Shown here: one piece after another, positions 39,591 through 50,039 of the stretch
How positions within the stretch are numbered: position 1 is the stretch's first letter
Layout: each line of letters opens with the position of its first letter
Assembly (NCBI GenBank): GCA_016713925.1
Contig: JADJOH010000002.1
Coordinates: 248,001-312,000, forward strand
From: Bacteroidota bacterium
Lineage (GTDB): Bacteria > Bacteroidota > Bacteroidia > AKYH767-A > OLB10
Reading direction: 5' to 3'
DNA length: 64,000 nt
The notes under the pieces: model-generated
What the model was told of the DNA's origin: nothing
Database searches by the model: none
What the model saw: the letters and a program-made list of their open reading frames with translations, nothing else
Position numbers and translations under genes: made by a program

Positions 39591-41078
39591 ATGAAATCTG
39601 CCAAAAAAGCACTTATTATCGGAACCGGGCTCGGTGGACTTGCCACTGGTCTTCGTTTGGCTTCCAAAGGCTTTCAGGTGGAGTTCGTCGAAAAGTACCA
39701 CTTACCCGGCGGACGTTTAAATATTCTTGAAAAAGATGGATTTAGTTTCGATATAGGTCCATCCTTTTTTAGTATGAGTTATGAATTTAAAGAGTTCTTT
39801 GAATATTGTGGGGTTCCGAATCCTCTTGTTTTACAAGAATTGAATCCTCTTTATGCAGTCTATTTTGAAAATAGAGCAAACCCCTTTCTCATTTACAAAG
39901 ACCTCCAAAAGCTTGCAACCGAATTTAATGGAATAGAAGACAATTTAGTAGAAAAAACTGAAAAATATTTGTCGAATGCAGGAAAACTTTTTCATGATAC
40001 AGAGGATATTGTAATCAGAAGGAACTTCAATTCAAAACTCGACTACCTTTTACAGCTTACTAAAGTTCCCATCAAACATGGACCGAAGATGTTCAAGTCA
40101 ATGTGGTCAGAACTTGAAAGTAATTTTGACTCACAGGAAGTTAAAGTGATATTTTCTCTAGTTTCTTTCTTCCTGGGTTCAACGCCTTTTCAGACACCTG
40201 CAGTTTATAGCTTACTTAATTATACAGAATTAAAGCATGATGGCTATTGGAATGTTGAAGGTGGGATGTATAAGATAACAGAAGCTATAGTAAAGCTCCT
40301 GAAAGAAAAAGGCGCCACTTTCCATTATAACACTGAAATTTCTGCTCTCGAAACCGAAGGCAAAAAAGTAACTGCAGCTATCTCAGCAGATGGCAGAAAA
40401 TTTACTGCCGATAAAATCATCTGCAACAGCGACGCTGCTTCCTTTAGAGGGAAAGTGCTTAATAGAAAAAAATACTCGTCGGTCAAACTGGATAAATTGC
40501 AATGGACGCTCGCTCCCTTTACTATTTACCTGGGTGTAAATAAAAAACTTGATAAGCTCTATCATCATAACTATTTCCTTGGAAATAATTTCAAAGAATA
40601 TGCAGATAATATTTTTAAGACTGCCGTAAGTCCTAAAAAGCCTTACTACTATGTGAATGTGCGCTCTCGTTCTAATTCCAACAGCGCCCCGGAGGGATGT
40701 GAAAGCCTTTTTATTCTCTGCCCTGTTCCCGATTTACGGTATAAACCCGATTGGTCCGATGCCGAAGAATTAACTGATAACATCATTGATGATATGAGCC
40801 AAAGAATAAATTTCGACATTAAAAAAAATACGCTTACCAGAACTATTCTCACTCCTATTGATTGGGAAGAAAAATTCAATCTATATAAAGGCTCGGGGCT
40901 TGGACTTGCACACGGCCTGGATCAAATTGGTGGATTTCGTCCGTCAAATAAAGACGAGGATTTCACCAACCTTTACTATGTTGGCGCAAGTACAGTACCG
41001 GGCACAGGACTCCCTATTGTAATCATTAGTTCAAAACTAACAACCGAACGCATTTTACAAGATGATGAATCTTTATAA
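39591..41078 (+). CDS. crtI: Phytoene desaturase family carotenoid dehydrogenase
   Basis: 495-residue FAD-dependent carotenoid desaturase (or isomerase) of the CrtI family. The N-terminal dinucleotide motif is G-T-G-L-G-G-L-A-T-G-L-R-L-A with E-K-Y-H-L-P-G-G-R (residues 12-42). The C-terminal CrtI signature is Y-V-G-A-S-T-V-P-G-T-G-L-P-I-V (near 468-482), and D-I-G-P-S-F-F near 55 is also typical. Probably membrane-associated, converting phytoene to more conjugated carotenes. The stop overlaps the crtB start by 17 bp, so the two are co-translated. CrtD-type 3,4-desaturases look alike, so exact step is uncertain. Confidence 0.88.
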   Translation: MKSAKKALIIGTGLGGLATGLRLASKGFQVEFVEKYHLPGGRLNILEKDGFSFDIGPSFFSMSYEFKEFFEYCGVPNPLVLQELNPLYAVYFENRANPFLIYKDLQKLATEFNGIEDNLVEKTEKYLSNAGKLFHDTEDIVIRRNFNSKLDYLLQLTKVPIKHGPKMFKSMWSELESNFDSQEVKVIFSLVSFFLGSTPFQTPAVYSLLNYTELKHDGYWNVEGGMYKITEAIVKLLKEKGATFHYNTEISALETEGKKVTAAISADGRKFTADKIICNSDAASFRGKVLNRKKYSSVKLDKLQWTLAPFTIYLGVNKKLDKLYHHNYFLGNNFKEYADNIFKTAVSPKKPYYYVNVRSRSNSNSAPEGCESLFILCPVPDLRYKPDWSDAEELTDNIIDDMSQRINFDIKKNTLTRTILTPIDWEEKFNLYKGSGLGLAHGLDQIGGFRPSNKDEDFTNLYYVGASTVPGTGLPIVIISSKLTTERILQDDESL

Positions 41079-41319
41079 TAAAGTTTGTATCCAACTTAGT
41101 AAGCGGATTACCTGGAGTTATAGTACATCATTTACTCTTGGAATAAAAATGCTACACAAAAAATTGCATGACCCGATCTATAGTATCTATGGCTTTGTTC
41201 GCTTAGCTGATGAAATTGTAGATACCTTTCACGATTATGATAAAGATGTACTTTTTAAAAGATTTTCTCAGCAAACATGGGAAGCCGTTAATGAGCAAAT
41301 CAGCACCAATCCTATTTAA
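41062..41319 (+). pseudogene. crtB: Phytoene synthase CrtB, N-terminal part (frameshifted)
   Basis: 85 residues of squalene/phytoene synthase: Y-S-T-S-F-T-L-G near residue 20, then Y-S-I-Y-G-F-V-R-L-A-D-E-I-V-D-T-F-H-D-Y with the first Asp-rich motif (D-E-I-V-D). The frame stops after N-P-I at 41319. Adding one T to the TTT at 41315-41317 gives N-P-I-L-S-F-Q-L-T-V-H and runs on into the fragment downstream. Start chosen at the first ATG, inside crtI. Confidence 0.85.
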
Positions 41320-41384
41320 GTTTTCAACTGACAGTTCATAAATATAATATCGACCATCAACTCATCACTGCATTTCTTCAGTCA

Positions 41385-41894
41385 ATGGAAATGGATCTTC
41401 ATCGTAACAACCACAGCACGAATTCATACAATGAATATATTTTTGGTTCTGCCGAAGTGGTTGGATTAATGTGTCTGAAAGTTTTCTGCGATGGAGACGC
41501 AGTAGACTATGAGCGACTTAAATCGCCGGCTCAAAAGCTTGGTGCGGCTTTTCAGAAAGTGAATTTCCTCCGGGATTTGAATAGTGATTTCGTTGACCGG
41601 GGCAGAACCTATTTCCCTAGTGTTGATCTTAGTAATTTCAATGATCAAACGAAACGAGAAATTGAACAGGATATTGACCATGATTTTAAAGATGCCTACA
41701 AAGGCATTATTGAACTTCCCAATGAAGCCCGCTTTGGTGTGTATGTGGCTTACATCTATTATCAAGCACTGCTTAGGAAAATCAAGAATAAGCCTGCTCA
41801 TTCCATAAAAACTGAACGTGTCAGGGTTCCTAATAAAGAGAAAATTGCTCTTCTTTTTGCGTGTTGGTGCAGGTTCAGATTGAACATACTGTAA
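41385..41894 (+). pseudogene. crtB: Phytoene synthase CrtB, C-terminal part (frameshifted)
   Basis: This frame is really open from about 41316; the ATG at 41385 is an internal Met (F-L-Q-S-M-E-M-D-L). It includes Y-I-F-G-S-A-E-V-V-G-L-M-C-L, the second Asp-rich motif K-V-N-F-L-R-D-L-N-S-D-F-V-D-R-G-R-T-Y-F-P (near residue 62 of this piece) and the family C-terminus N-K-E-K-I-A-L-L-F. Restored CrtB would be about 277 residues, a normal length for this phylum. It makes phytoene from two GGPP, the step before crtI. Confidence 0.85.
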
Positions 41895-42125
41895 TAATCG
41901 CTGACACCTATACAATTTGACCGGGAGAAAAAATCCTATTGTGAAGCTCCTTTCGAATGTACTTTTACGCTAACACATGACTACGTTTTCAGGTTGACCA
42001 ATTTTCTGCAAACTTTGCATATACGTTTCTGTCATTAAAAGGTTACATTTTTTTCAATATTTTTTTTATTCTAACTGAAAACGCAACGATTTGATCTCAA
42101 TTCACGAATAAAGGATTAAGCGAAA

Positions 42126-45100
42126 ATGGCTTCAATCTATTGTTCAAAAATGAGACACCAACTACCTAATCAAAATCGAATTTTACGAAGTGTTTATCTG
42201 TTGCTGATGATCCTGCTTTCATCAGGCATCAACAACCAAATAATGGCTACACATGCCGCCGGTTCAGATATCAAGTATAGATGCCTGGGCGGATTGCTAT
42301 ATGAGATTGAAGTTACTTTCTATCGTGATTGTGATGGAGTCGCAGAACCTTCTACAATTACCATCAACTGTAAAAGTGCTTCCGGGCCGGGGAATCACAA
42401 TATAAATATTACTGCTAATAAAGTTGCAGGATCTTCCAACGGGGTTGAAATAACAGTTCCATGTGCTTCCTCTAATTCTACCTGTAATGGTGGTAGTTCT
42501 ACCGGCGTCAGAAAATGGACGTATCGCGCTACCGTGACATTGCCTTCCGCTCGAGCCGACTGGGTTTTTAGTTATAGTGTTTGTTGTCGTAACTGTACTA
42601 TTACAACTATTACTAATCCCTGCGCTTCCAATTCTACTTTATATGTTGAAGCAAAACTTAATAATATTCTCGCACCCTGCAACAGCTCTCCAACATTTTC
42701 GAATATTCCAATTGCATTTGTTTGTTCAGGTCAGAATTTTAATTATAATCATGGTGTATTGGATCCGGATGGAGATTCACTTGTCTATTCTTTAATAACA
42801 CCAAAAACTACAGCAACGTCCAACGTAAGTTTTGTGCCGCCTGCAACTGTGAATACTCCAATTGCCAGTTCTACTCCATTCCTGATTAATGCTACTACCG
42901 GCGACTTAAACTTTACACCAAGCCAAACGCAGATTGGAATTATGGCAATTCTGGTTCAGGAGTATCGAAATAATCAACTGATCGGTTCTGTCATCAGAGA
43001 TATGCAGGTATATACCAATGTATGTGTCAATAATCTGCCGACCGTCTCCGGTATCAATGGCACTACCAATTTTACCTTGAATGCCTGCCCGAATCAACAA
43101 ATCTGCTTTACGGTAAATTCGATTGATATAGATGCTTCTCAAATCGTGTCTCTGACAACTAACAATGGTATTGCAAATGCAACTTATACTATCGGAACCG
43201 GTAATCGTCCAACATTAACATTCTGCTGGACACCCACAACTGCAAATATCAGTCTCAGGCCTCATACCTTTACAGTTACTGTTAGGGATAATGCCTGTCC
43301 TACAAATGGTATCCAGACTTACTCCTTCAATATTTATGTGCCTCACCCGTATTTTACAACCAGCAGTACAAATATAAATTGCAGTGGTGACGCTACAGGT
43401 ACTGCCTCCGCATTCCCTGTGTATTCGGGTACATATAACTATCTATGGAGCAATGGAGCAACCACCTCATCCATAAATGGATTATCTGCCGGAACTTATT
43501 CCGTAACAGCTACAGATCCTGGTTCGGGGTGCTCGCTATCACAATCTGTTGTAATTACTGAACCTACAGGCATGAGCGCTACTGCGATTGCAACACAACC
43601 ATCGTGTATTGGTGTTTCTAACGGTGCTATCGATGCAACTGTAACCGGCGGAAATACACCCTATACATACAACTGGAGCAATGGTTCTACAAATCAAGAT
43701 CTGAGTAGTCTGCCTGCAGGTACATACACGTTGACTATAACTGACGCCAACGGCTGTACAAAAACAAGTACAACAACACTTGCAGGAACATATTCAGTCA
43801 GTCTGACTACTACTCCTACTGCTGTGAACTGCTTTGGAAATGCTACCGGCATGGTTACTTCCACTCCGAACAATGGCGTTGCACCATATAATTACATATG
43901 GAGTAACGGTGCTACCGGTTCAGGACTCACTAATATCAATGCCGGAAATTACACTCTTACAGTTACAGATGCAAACGGTTGCACCGCTACTTCAACAGCA
44001 TCGGTTTCTCAACCGGCAGCTGCACTTGCATTAACAGGTACAGCTACTGCTGTAAATTGTTTTGGTCAAGCTACGGGAACAGTAAGTGTGAATGCAAGTG
44101 GAGGAACATCTCCCTACTCCTATTTATGGAGTAATGGTGCTACAACTTCTTCTTCAAATAATATTGCTGCAGGAACATATACGGTTATGGTAACCGATAA
44201 TAAAGGTTGTACATCTACTTTAATCCGTTCTGTTAGTCAGCCCCTTGCTACATTAACAACCGGAGCCTCTCAAACAAATGTAAATTGTTTCGGTCAGTCA
44301 ACCGGCACGATCTCCGTTTCAGTAAGTGGTGGTACTACTCCTTATACCTACTTATGGAATAATGGCGCTCAAACACAAAATATAAATAACCTATCTGCCG
44401 GAACCTACTCCGTTACTGTGACAGATGCTGTAGGCTGTACAAGCGTTATCAGTCGTACCATAACACAACCCACCGCTAACTTAACTGCTTCTACCTCTGC
44501 AACGAATGCAGTATCCTGCTTTGGTGGGGGAAATGGAAGTATAATTTTAAATGTCAATGGAGGAACTACACCCTATACCTACAACTGGAACAACGGTGCA
44601 ACTACACAAAACCTTTCAGGGCTTTCTGCCGGCAACTATACAGTTACTGTGACTGATGCCAACAACTGTACTTCCGCCGTTTCCTCTATTTCTATTACTC
44701 AACCAACGGCTGCACTTAATGCTACTTCTTCTAAAGTAAATGTTGCTTGTTTCGGTAATGCAAGTGGATCAATTAATCTTACGACCCTTGGCGGAACATC
44801 TCCCTACACTTATCAATGGAATAACGGAGCATCGTCACAAAATATTTTCGGCCTTTCTGCGGGCACTTATACTGTAACAGTAACAGATGCTCAAAATTGT
44901 ATAACTAATGTATCAGTAAATATCAGCCAACCTGCAACAGCCGTTTCGCTTTCCACCACAAAAACGAATGTCAGATGTTTTGGTAACACTACCGGACTTG
45001 CGGCTGCAATTGGTAGTGGTGGAACTTCTCCATATACCTACAGCTGGAGCAATGGTGCGAGTACATCATCGATCAATAACCTGACAGCAGGAACGTATAC

Positions 45101-48100
45101 TGTAACTGTTACTGATGCTAATGGATGTACTTCCGCAACACCGGTGAGCATTACTCAGCCTGCCGCTGCATTAGCCATTTCCGCAACCACTTCAAATATC
45201 TCCTGTCGCAATGTTCCTACCGGAACCATTACTACCACTGTTACAGGTGGAACGTCCTCCTATAGCTATCAATGGAATAATGGTATGTCCTCTTCCTCAT
45301 TGAATAACCTTTCTTCCGGAAGTTATACCGTTACTGTTACAGATGCGCAAGGGTGTACAATAAACAATACTTATACATTAAGTCAACCCGTTGCCATACT
45401 TTCTGCCACACTTACAGCAAACGCTGTTGGCTGTTTTGGTAATAGTACAGGCTCAGCTACTGTAGTGGCTAACGGAGGTACTACTCCTTACACCTATCAA
45501 TGGAATACAGGATCTGCAGCATCATCTATCGCGAACGCCGCAGCAGGAACATATTCGGTGACTATTACTGACGCAAATGGTTGTACCGTTAATGGAAATA
45601 CAGCAATTAGTCAACCTGTAGCCGCATTGAGCTTGAGTACTACCTCTGCGAATGTCGCTTGTTTTGGAAATAGCTCCGGAAGTGCGGTTGTAACTCCTGC
45701 AGGCGGAACAACACCCTATACATACAACTGGAGCAATGGAATTTCAACTCAAGGAGCATCAGGTCTTGCTGCTGGTAATTATTCCGTCACCGTTACGGAT
45801 GCCAATGGTTGCACCTCAAACTCCTCTGTAAATATTCAACAACCTTCTGCCACACTTCAGGCATCTGCAACCAGCAACGATATTAATTGTACAGGAAATT
45901 CAATAGGTAGTATTGATGTTACAGTGAATGGTGGAACCAGCCCTTACTCTTATTTATGGAGCAATGGTTCCGGTCAGCAGGATATCACTAACCTTTCAGC
46001 AAATACTTATACGGTGACAGTAACAGATGCAAACGGATGTACTTTCCAGTTGAGCAAAACAGTTTCACAACCGGCCGGTGCGCTCAATGTAAATAGTGCA
46101 GTGACCAATTTACTTTGTCACGATGACAATAACGGTATCATAAACATTACTGCCTCTGCAGGTACACCTCCGTATACGTATGCATGGAGTACAGGCAGCA
46201 CCAGTGAAGATATTAATAATCTTTCCGCAGGATCTTATACCGTTACTGTATCTGATAATAACGGCTGCACCTTGACGAATAATCTATTCGTAACACAACC
46301 CTCTGCTCCTTTGGCTGCTTCAATAAGTAATGTTCCGGTGGCTTGCTTCGGCAACTCCACAGCATCCTTGAATCTATCAGTTACCGGTGGAACATCAGGT
46401 TATACTTTTGCCTGGAGCAATGGAAATTCAAACGAAGATCAAAGTAACATCAGTGCCGGAAACTATTCGGTGATCATAACCGACCAAAACGGATGTACAA
46501 CTTCAGCACAGACCTCCATTGCACAGCCCGCTGCCCCTCTCTCTTTATCGGCCACACAAGTAAATCTGAACTGTCATGATGTTTTGGATGGATCCATTCA
46601 GGCAGTAGCGGCCGGCGGAACGTCAGGATACACTTATTTATGGAGCAACGGTGAAACCAATTCAACTATCTCAAATCTTCCGGTAGGTGCTTATACACTA
46701 ACCGTAACGGATGCGAACGGTTGTACATCTTCGCAATCTTATACGATCAATCATGCAGCGGCTATACTTACTGCAAACATCGTTTCTGCCGCTGTTCCTT
46801 GTTATGGTGATCCAACAGGCTCCTTGAATCTTAACATTTCCGGAGGCACACCGCCATTTCTCTACAAATGGAATACCGGACAAACTTCGGAGGACCTTAA
46901 CAACATGAATGCAGGATCATATACGGTCACGATAACGGATGCCAACGGGTGTTCTACTTCTGCAAATGCGGCTATTGCTCAACCGATCGCTGCACTTTCT
47001 TCTTCACAAACCACTACTCCTGTACTTTGCTTTGGTGACGCAACAGGATTGATCGACTTTAATTCTAATGGCGGTACTCAACCTTATACTTATATTTGGT
47101 CTAACGGCAGTACTTCGGAGGATCTGCTGCAGCTTACTGCGGGCGATTACACCATTACTGTGACAGATGCCAACGGTTGTACCCTATTAAATACAATCTC
47201 CATCACTCAACCCTCCGCGCCGATACAATCGAATTTCATTGTGTCGAATGCCGCCTGTTATGGTGATTCAAGTGGAAGTATTCAAACAGTGATCAATGGT
47301 GGTACCGCTCCTTACACCTACAACTGGAGCAATCAATCCTCCAACGCGGATATTCAATCCCTTCCTACAGGATCTTATCAATTAGTAGTGACAGATGTGA
47401 ACGGATGTGTTCTAACTGAAAATGTTTCTGTATCTCAACCCGTGGCTCCTGTTTCTACTGCCCCAATTCTTGTAAATATTGATTGCAACGGAAATGGTAC
47501 AGGTGCTGCTGATTTACAAACTTCAGGCGGAACTGCGCCTTATACCTACCAATGGAGTAACGGAAGCTCTCAAATGCAGGCGACCGGTTTGCAGTCAGGA
47601 ACATATACCTATACAGTGACGGATGCCAATCAATGTATCCTCTCCGGCAATGTGACCATCACTCAACCTGCTGCCTCTCTTACTGTAACCAATCAGATGA
47701 CCAATGTTGGCTGTTTTGGAAATGCTACCGGGATGATTGATCTTTCTGTTTCAGGAGGAACTCCATCTTATTCATATTTGTGGAATGATGGTAGTACCAA
47801 TGAAGACCTTAATAATCTTGCGGCAGGTACTTATACAGTAACGGTAACCGATAATAATAACTGCATTTCAAGTCAGTCATTTACTATTGATCAACCGGTA
47901 GCTACTTTGGCTTTAACAGACTCCATCGCAATGGTGAATTGCTTTGCCGGACAAGATGCCCTCATTCAGGTCTTTGTTAACGGTGGAACTGCACCTTATA
48001 CCTATTCCTGGAATGATGGTAGTACCAATTCAGCTCTTGGTAATATCTCCATAGGCACTTATAACGTCATGGTAACCGATATCAATGGCTGTACAATTAA

Positions 48101-50012
48101 CAACAGCTATACAATAACCCAACCATCAGCTGCACTGGCGAATACAACAGTAACCAATGCTGCGCTTTGCTATGGTGATAGTACAGGAAGTATAGATATT
48201 AATGTAACGGGAGGAACAACACCTTACTCTTACATGTGGAACAACGGGGCCACTACAGAAGATATCACCAACATCTCATCAGGAACCTATACGGTCCTCA
48301 TAACAGATGCCAACAATTGTACCTATACTGAAATAATAAATATTTCGCAACCGGCTGCTGTCCTTTCTGCCGCACCTGCAGTAAATCAGGTAATGTGCAC
48401 AGGAGATAGTACCGGGGCAGTTTCGTTGAGTGTTTCGGGAGGTACAGGTCCTTATAATTATCTATGGAACACAGGAGCTACTCTCCAAAATCCATCGGGA
48501 ATGCCCGCCGGCAATTACAATGTCACAGTAACAGATGCGAATGGTTGTACAACTCTTGAAACCATCTCTATTGCAGAACCCGCTGCGGCTCTTCAACTCA
48601 ACGCGAGTGTCGGACACCTGAGTTGTCATGCTCAACCCACCGGTTGGATTGATATTACGGTTACCGGTGGAACAGGCACCTATTCCTATTTATGGAATAA
48701 CGGAGGAACAGTAGAAGATCCTTCTCAATTACTGGCAGGAAATTATACAGTTACCGTGACCGACCAAAACGGATGTTCTTCACAAATTAATGCACAAATT
48801 ACTCAACCTGCCGCCTTCCCAACTGTAAGTGCGGTGACTATACCCGTGAGTTGTACAGGAATGCAGAATGGGGCTGTGTACACTGTTGTGAGAGGCGGAA
48901 CTTCCCCTTATACTTATCAATGGAATACCGGAGCTGCTACCGACTCATTAACATCAATCGGAGCCGGAACATATATTGTAACAGTAACTGATGCCAACGG
49001 ATGCAGTGAAACCTATACAACACAAATAATTGAACCGGTCAGCTCTTTGAACGTAACAGGTAATGCCTCAGGCGCCGATTGCATAACCGGTCAACTGGGA
49101 ACTTTGTCCGTGGCGACAACAGGAGGTACTGCTCCTTATACCTACTTATGGAACACAGGTGCCAATACATCAACGCTCAGCAATCAAATCCCCGGAACCT
49201 ATACCGTTACTGTGGCAGATGCGAACGGTTGCGAATCACTGCAGAGTTTAATTGTTTCAGACATTTCAGACCTGAATATAGCGGCTGTGGGTGATCCCGA
49301 AATATGTATGGGACAAACCGCGATCATAAGAACAGATACTATTCCGAATGCGACTTTACAATGGTACTACAACGGAGCACTTCTTCAGGGAGCCACAATG
49401 AATTCATTTGTCACTCCTGTAGCAGGAACATATACACTTACTGCAACCACAGTTTGCGGAACTTATACTTCCAATCCTGTTGTGGTAACTGTTCGTGTGT
49501 TGAATAATGTAAGTATAAACAATAGTGTCATCGTTTGTAAAGGTGAGAGTACGCAATTACAGGCGGGAGGAGGTGTAGAATATTCCTGGTCACCAACACT
49601 GGGATTAAATAATTCGACCATTTCCAATCCGGTAGCGACACCTGTACAAACCACAGATTATACAGTGACGATTAAAGATGAATTCGGCTGTACCGCCACC
49701 GCAACAGTAACCGTGAGTGTGATTTGTGATACGCTTGATATTCCTAATGGATTCTCGCCCAACAACGATGGAACCAATGATACTTTCGTCATAGATGGCA
49801 TAGATGGCTATCCCGGAAATATACTCTTCATCTACAATCGCTGGGGAAATCTGGTGTATAAGAAGAAAGAATATGCCAATGAATGGGATGGCAGATCCAA
49901 TGTGAACGGTGTAATATTTGGTGAAGAATTGCCCAACGGAACCTACTATTATATACTAGATTTAAATGTTGACCAAAAACCATTTAACGGATTTGTCGTC
50001 ATACGCAGATAA
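42126..50012 (+). CDS. Giant SprB-repeat adhesin with type B T9SS sorting domain
   Basis: 2628 residues, intact. A signal peptide (about residues 17-42) is followed by a ~360-residue N-terminal domain opening H-A-A-G-S-D-I-K-Y-R-C-L-G-G and V-T-F-Y-R-D-C, common in large secreted Bacteroidota proteins. About 26 SprB-type repeats (residues ~405-2365), each Cys-x-G...G-G-x-x-P-Y-x-Y-x-W-x-x-G...T-V-T-D-x-x-G-C, come next. Two Ig-like modules and a CHU_C sorting domain (residues ~2538-2628: P-N-G-F-S-P-N-N-D-G-T-N-D, I-Y-N-R-W-G-N-L-V-Y, final R-R) finish the protein. ATG at 42150 is an alternative start. It is followed 27 bp later by its own PorP and PorE genes. The exported surface protein is presumably used for attachment or gliding; ligand unknown. 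Confidence 0.92.
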   Translation: MASIYCSKMRHQLPNQNRILRSVYLLLMILLSSGINNQIMATHAAGSDIKYRCLGGLLYEIEVTFYRDCDGVAEPSTITINCKSASGPGNHNINITANKVAGSSNGVEITVPCASSNSTCNGGSSTGVRKWTYRATVTLPSARADWVFSYSVCCRNCTITTITNPCASNSTLYVEAKLNNILAPCNSSPTFSNIPIAFVCSGQNFNYNHGVLDPDGDSLVYSLITPKTTATSNVSFVPPATVNTPIASSTPFLINATTGDLNFTPSQTQIGIMAILVQEYRNNQLIGSVIRDMQVYTNVCVNNLPTVSGINGTTNFTLNACPNQQICFTVNSIDIDASQIVSLTTNNGIANATYTIGTGNRPTLTFCWTPTTANISLRPHTFTVTVRDNACPTNGIQTYSFNIYVPHPYFTTSSTNINCSGDATGTASAFPVYSGTYNYLWSNGATTSSINGLSAGTYSVTATDPGSGCSLSQSVVITEPTGMSATAIATQPSCIGVSNGAIDATVTGGNTPYTYNWSNGSTNQDLSSLPAGTYTLTITDANGCTKTSTTTLAGTYSVSLTTTPTAVNCFGNATGMVTSTPNNGVAPYNYIWSNGATGSGLTNINAGNYTLTVTDANGCTATSTASVSQPAAALALTGTATAVNCFGQATGTVSVNASGGTSPYSYLWSNGATTSSSNNIAAGTYTVMVTDNKGCTSTLIRSVSQPLATLTTGASQTNVNCFGQSTGTISVSVSGGTTPYTYLWNNGAQTQNINNLSAGTYSVTVTDAVGCTSVISRTITQPTANLTASTSATNAVSCFGGGNGSIILNVNGGTTPYTYNWNNGATTQNLSGLSAGNYTVTVTDANNCTSAVSSISITQPTAALNATSSKVNVACFGNASGSINLTTLGGTSPYTYQWNNGASSQNIFGLSAGTYTVTVTDAQNCITNVSVNISQPATAVSLSTTKTNVRCFGNTTGLAAAIGSGGTSPYTYSWSNGASTSSINNLTAGTYTVTVTDANGCTSATPVSITQPAAALAISATTSNISCRNVPTGTITTTVTGGTSSYSYQWNNGMSSSSLNNLSSGSYTVTVTDAQGCTINNTYTLSQPVAILSATLTANAVGCFGNSTGSATVVANGGTTPYTYQWNTGSAASSIANAAAGTYSVTITDANGCTVNGNTAISQPVAALSLSTTSANVACFGNSSGSAVVTPAGGTTPYTYNWSNGISTQGASGLAAGNYSVTVTDANGCTSNSSVNIQQPSATLQASATSNDINCTGNSIGSIDVTVNGGTSPYSYLWSNGSGQQDITNLSANTYTVTVTDANGCTFQLSKTVSQPAGALNVNSAVTNLLCHDDNNGIINITASAGTPPYTYAWSTGSTSEDINNLSAGSYTVTVSDNNGCTLTNNLFVTQPSAPLAASISNVPVACFGNSTASLNLSVTGGTSGYTFAWSNGNSNEDQSNISAGNYSVIITDQNGCTTSAQTSIAQPAAPLSLSATQVNLNCHDVLDGSIQAVAAGGTSGYTYLWSNGETNSTISNLPVGAYTLTVTDANGCTSSQSYTINHAAAILTANIVSAAVPCYGDPTGSLNLNISGGTPPFLYKWNTGQTSEDLNNMNAGSYTVTITDANGCSTSANAAIAQPIAALSSSQTTTPVLCFGDATGLIDFNSNGGTQPYTYIWSNGSTSEDLLQLTAGDYTITVTDANGCTLLNTISITQPSAPIQSNFIVSNAACYGDSSGSIQTVINGGTAPYTYNWSNQSSNADIQSLPTGSYQLVVTDVNGCVLTENVSVSQPVAPVSTAPILVNIDCNGNGTGAADLQTSGGTAPYTYQWSNGSSQMQATGLQSGTYTYTVTDANQCILSGNVTITQPAASLTVTNQMTNVGCFGNATGMIDLSVSGGTPSYSYLWNDGSTNEDLNNLAAGTYTVTVTDNNNCISSQSFTIDQPVATLALTDSIAMVNCFAGQDALIQVFVNGGTAPYTYSWNDGSTNSALGNISIGTYNVMVTDINGCTINNSYTITQPSAALANTTVTNAALCYGDSTGSIDINVTGGTTPYSYMWNNGATTEDITNISSGTYTVLITDANNCTYTEIINISQPAAVLSAAPAVNQVMCTGDSTGAVSLSVSGGTGPYNYLWNTGATLQNPSGMPAGNYNVTVTDANGCTTLETISIAEPAAALQLNASVGHLSCHAQPTGWIDITVTGGTGTYSYLWNNGGTVEDPSQLLAGNYTVTVTDQNGCSSQINAQITQPAAFPTVSAVTIPVSCTGMQNGAVYTVVRGGTSPYTYQWNTGAATDSLTSIGAGTYIVTVTDANGCSETYTTQIIEPVSSLNVTGNASGADCITGQLGTLSVATTGGTAPYTYLWNTGANTSTLSNQIPGTYTVTVADANGCESLQSLIVSDISDLNIAAVGDPEICMGQTAIIRTDTIPNATLQWYYNGALLQGATMNSFVTPVAGTYTLTATTVCGTYTSNPVVVTVRVLNNVSINNSVIVCKGESTQLQAGGGVEYSWSPTLGLNNSTISNPVATPVQTTDYTVTIKDEFGCTATATVTVSVICDTLDIPNGFSPNNDGTNDTFVIDGIDGYPGNILFIYNRWGNLVYKKKEYANEWDGRSNVNGVIFGEELPNGTYYYILDLNVDQKPFNGFVVIRR

Positions 50013-50039
50013 CTAAACAAAAAATAATACGAAGTATAA

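Noticed and set aside
42126..50012. Phage tail fibre or RTX-type repeat protein
   Set aside because: The 75-residue Cys-containing repeats and CHU_C domain fit SprB-type T9SS cargo; no RTX nonapeptides or phage genes nearby.
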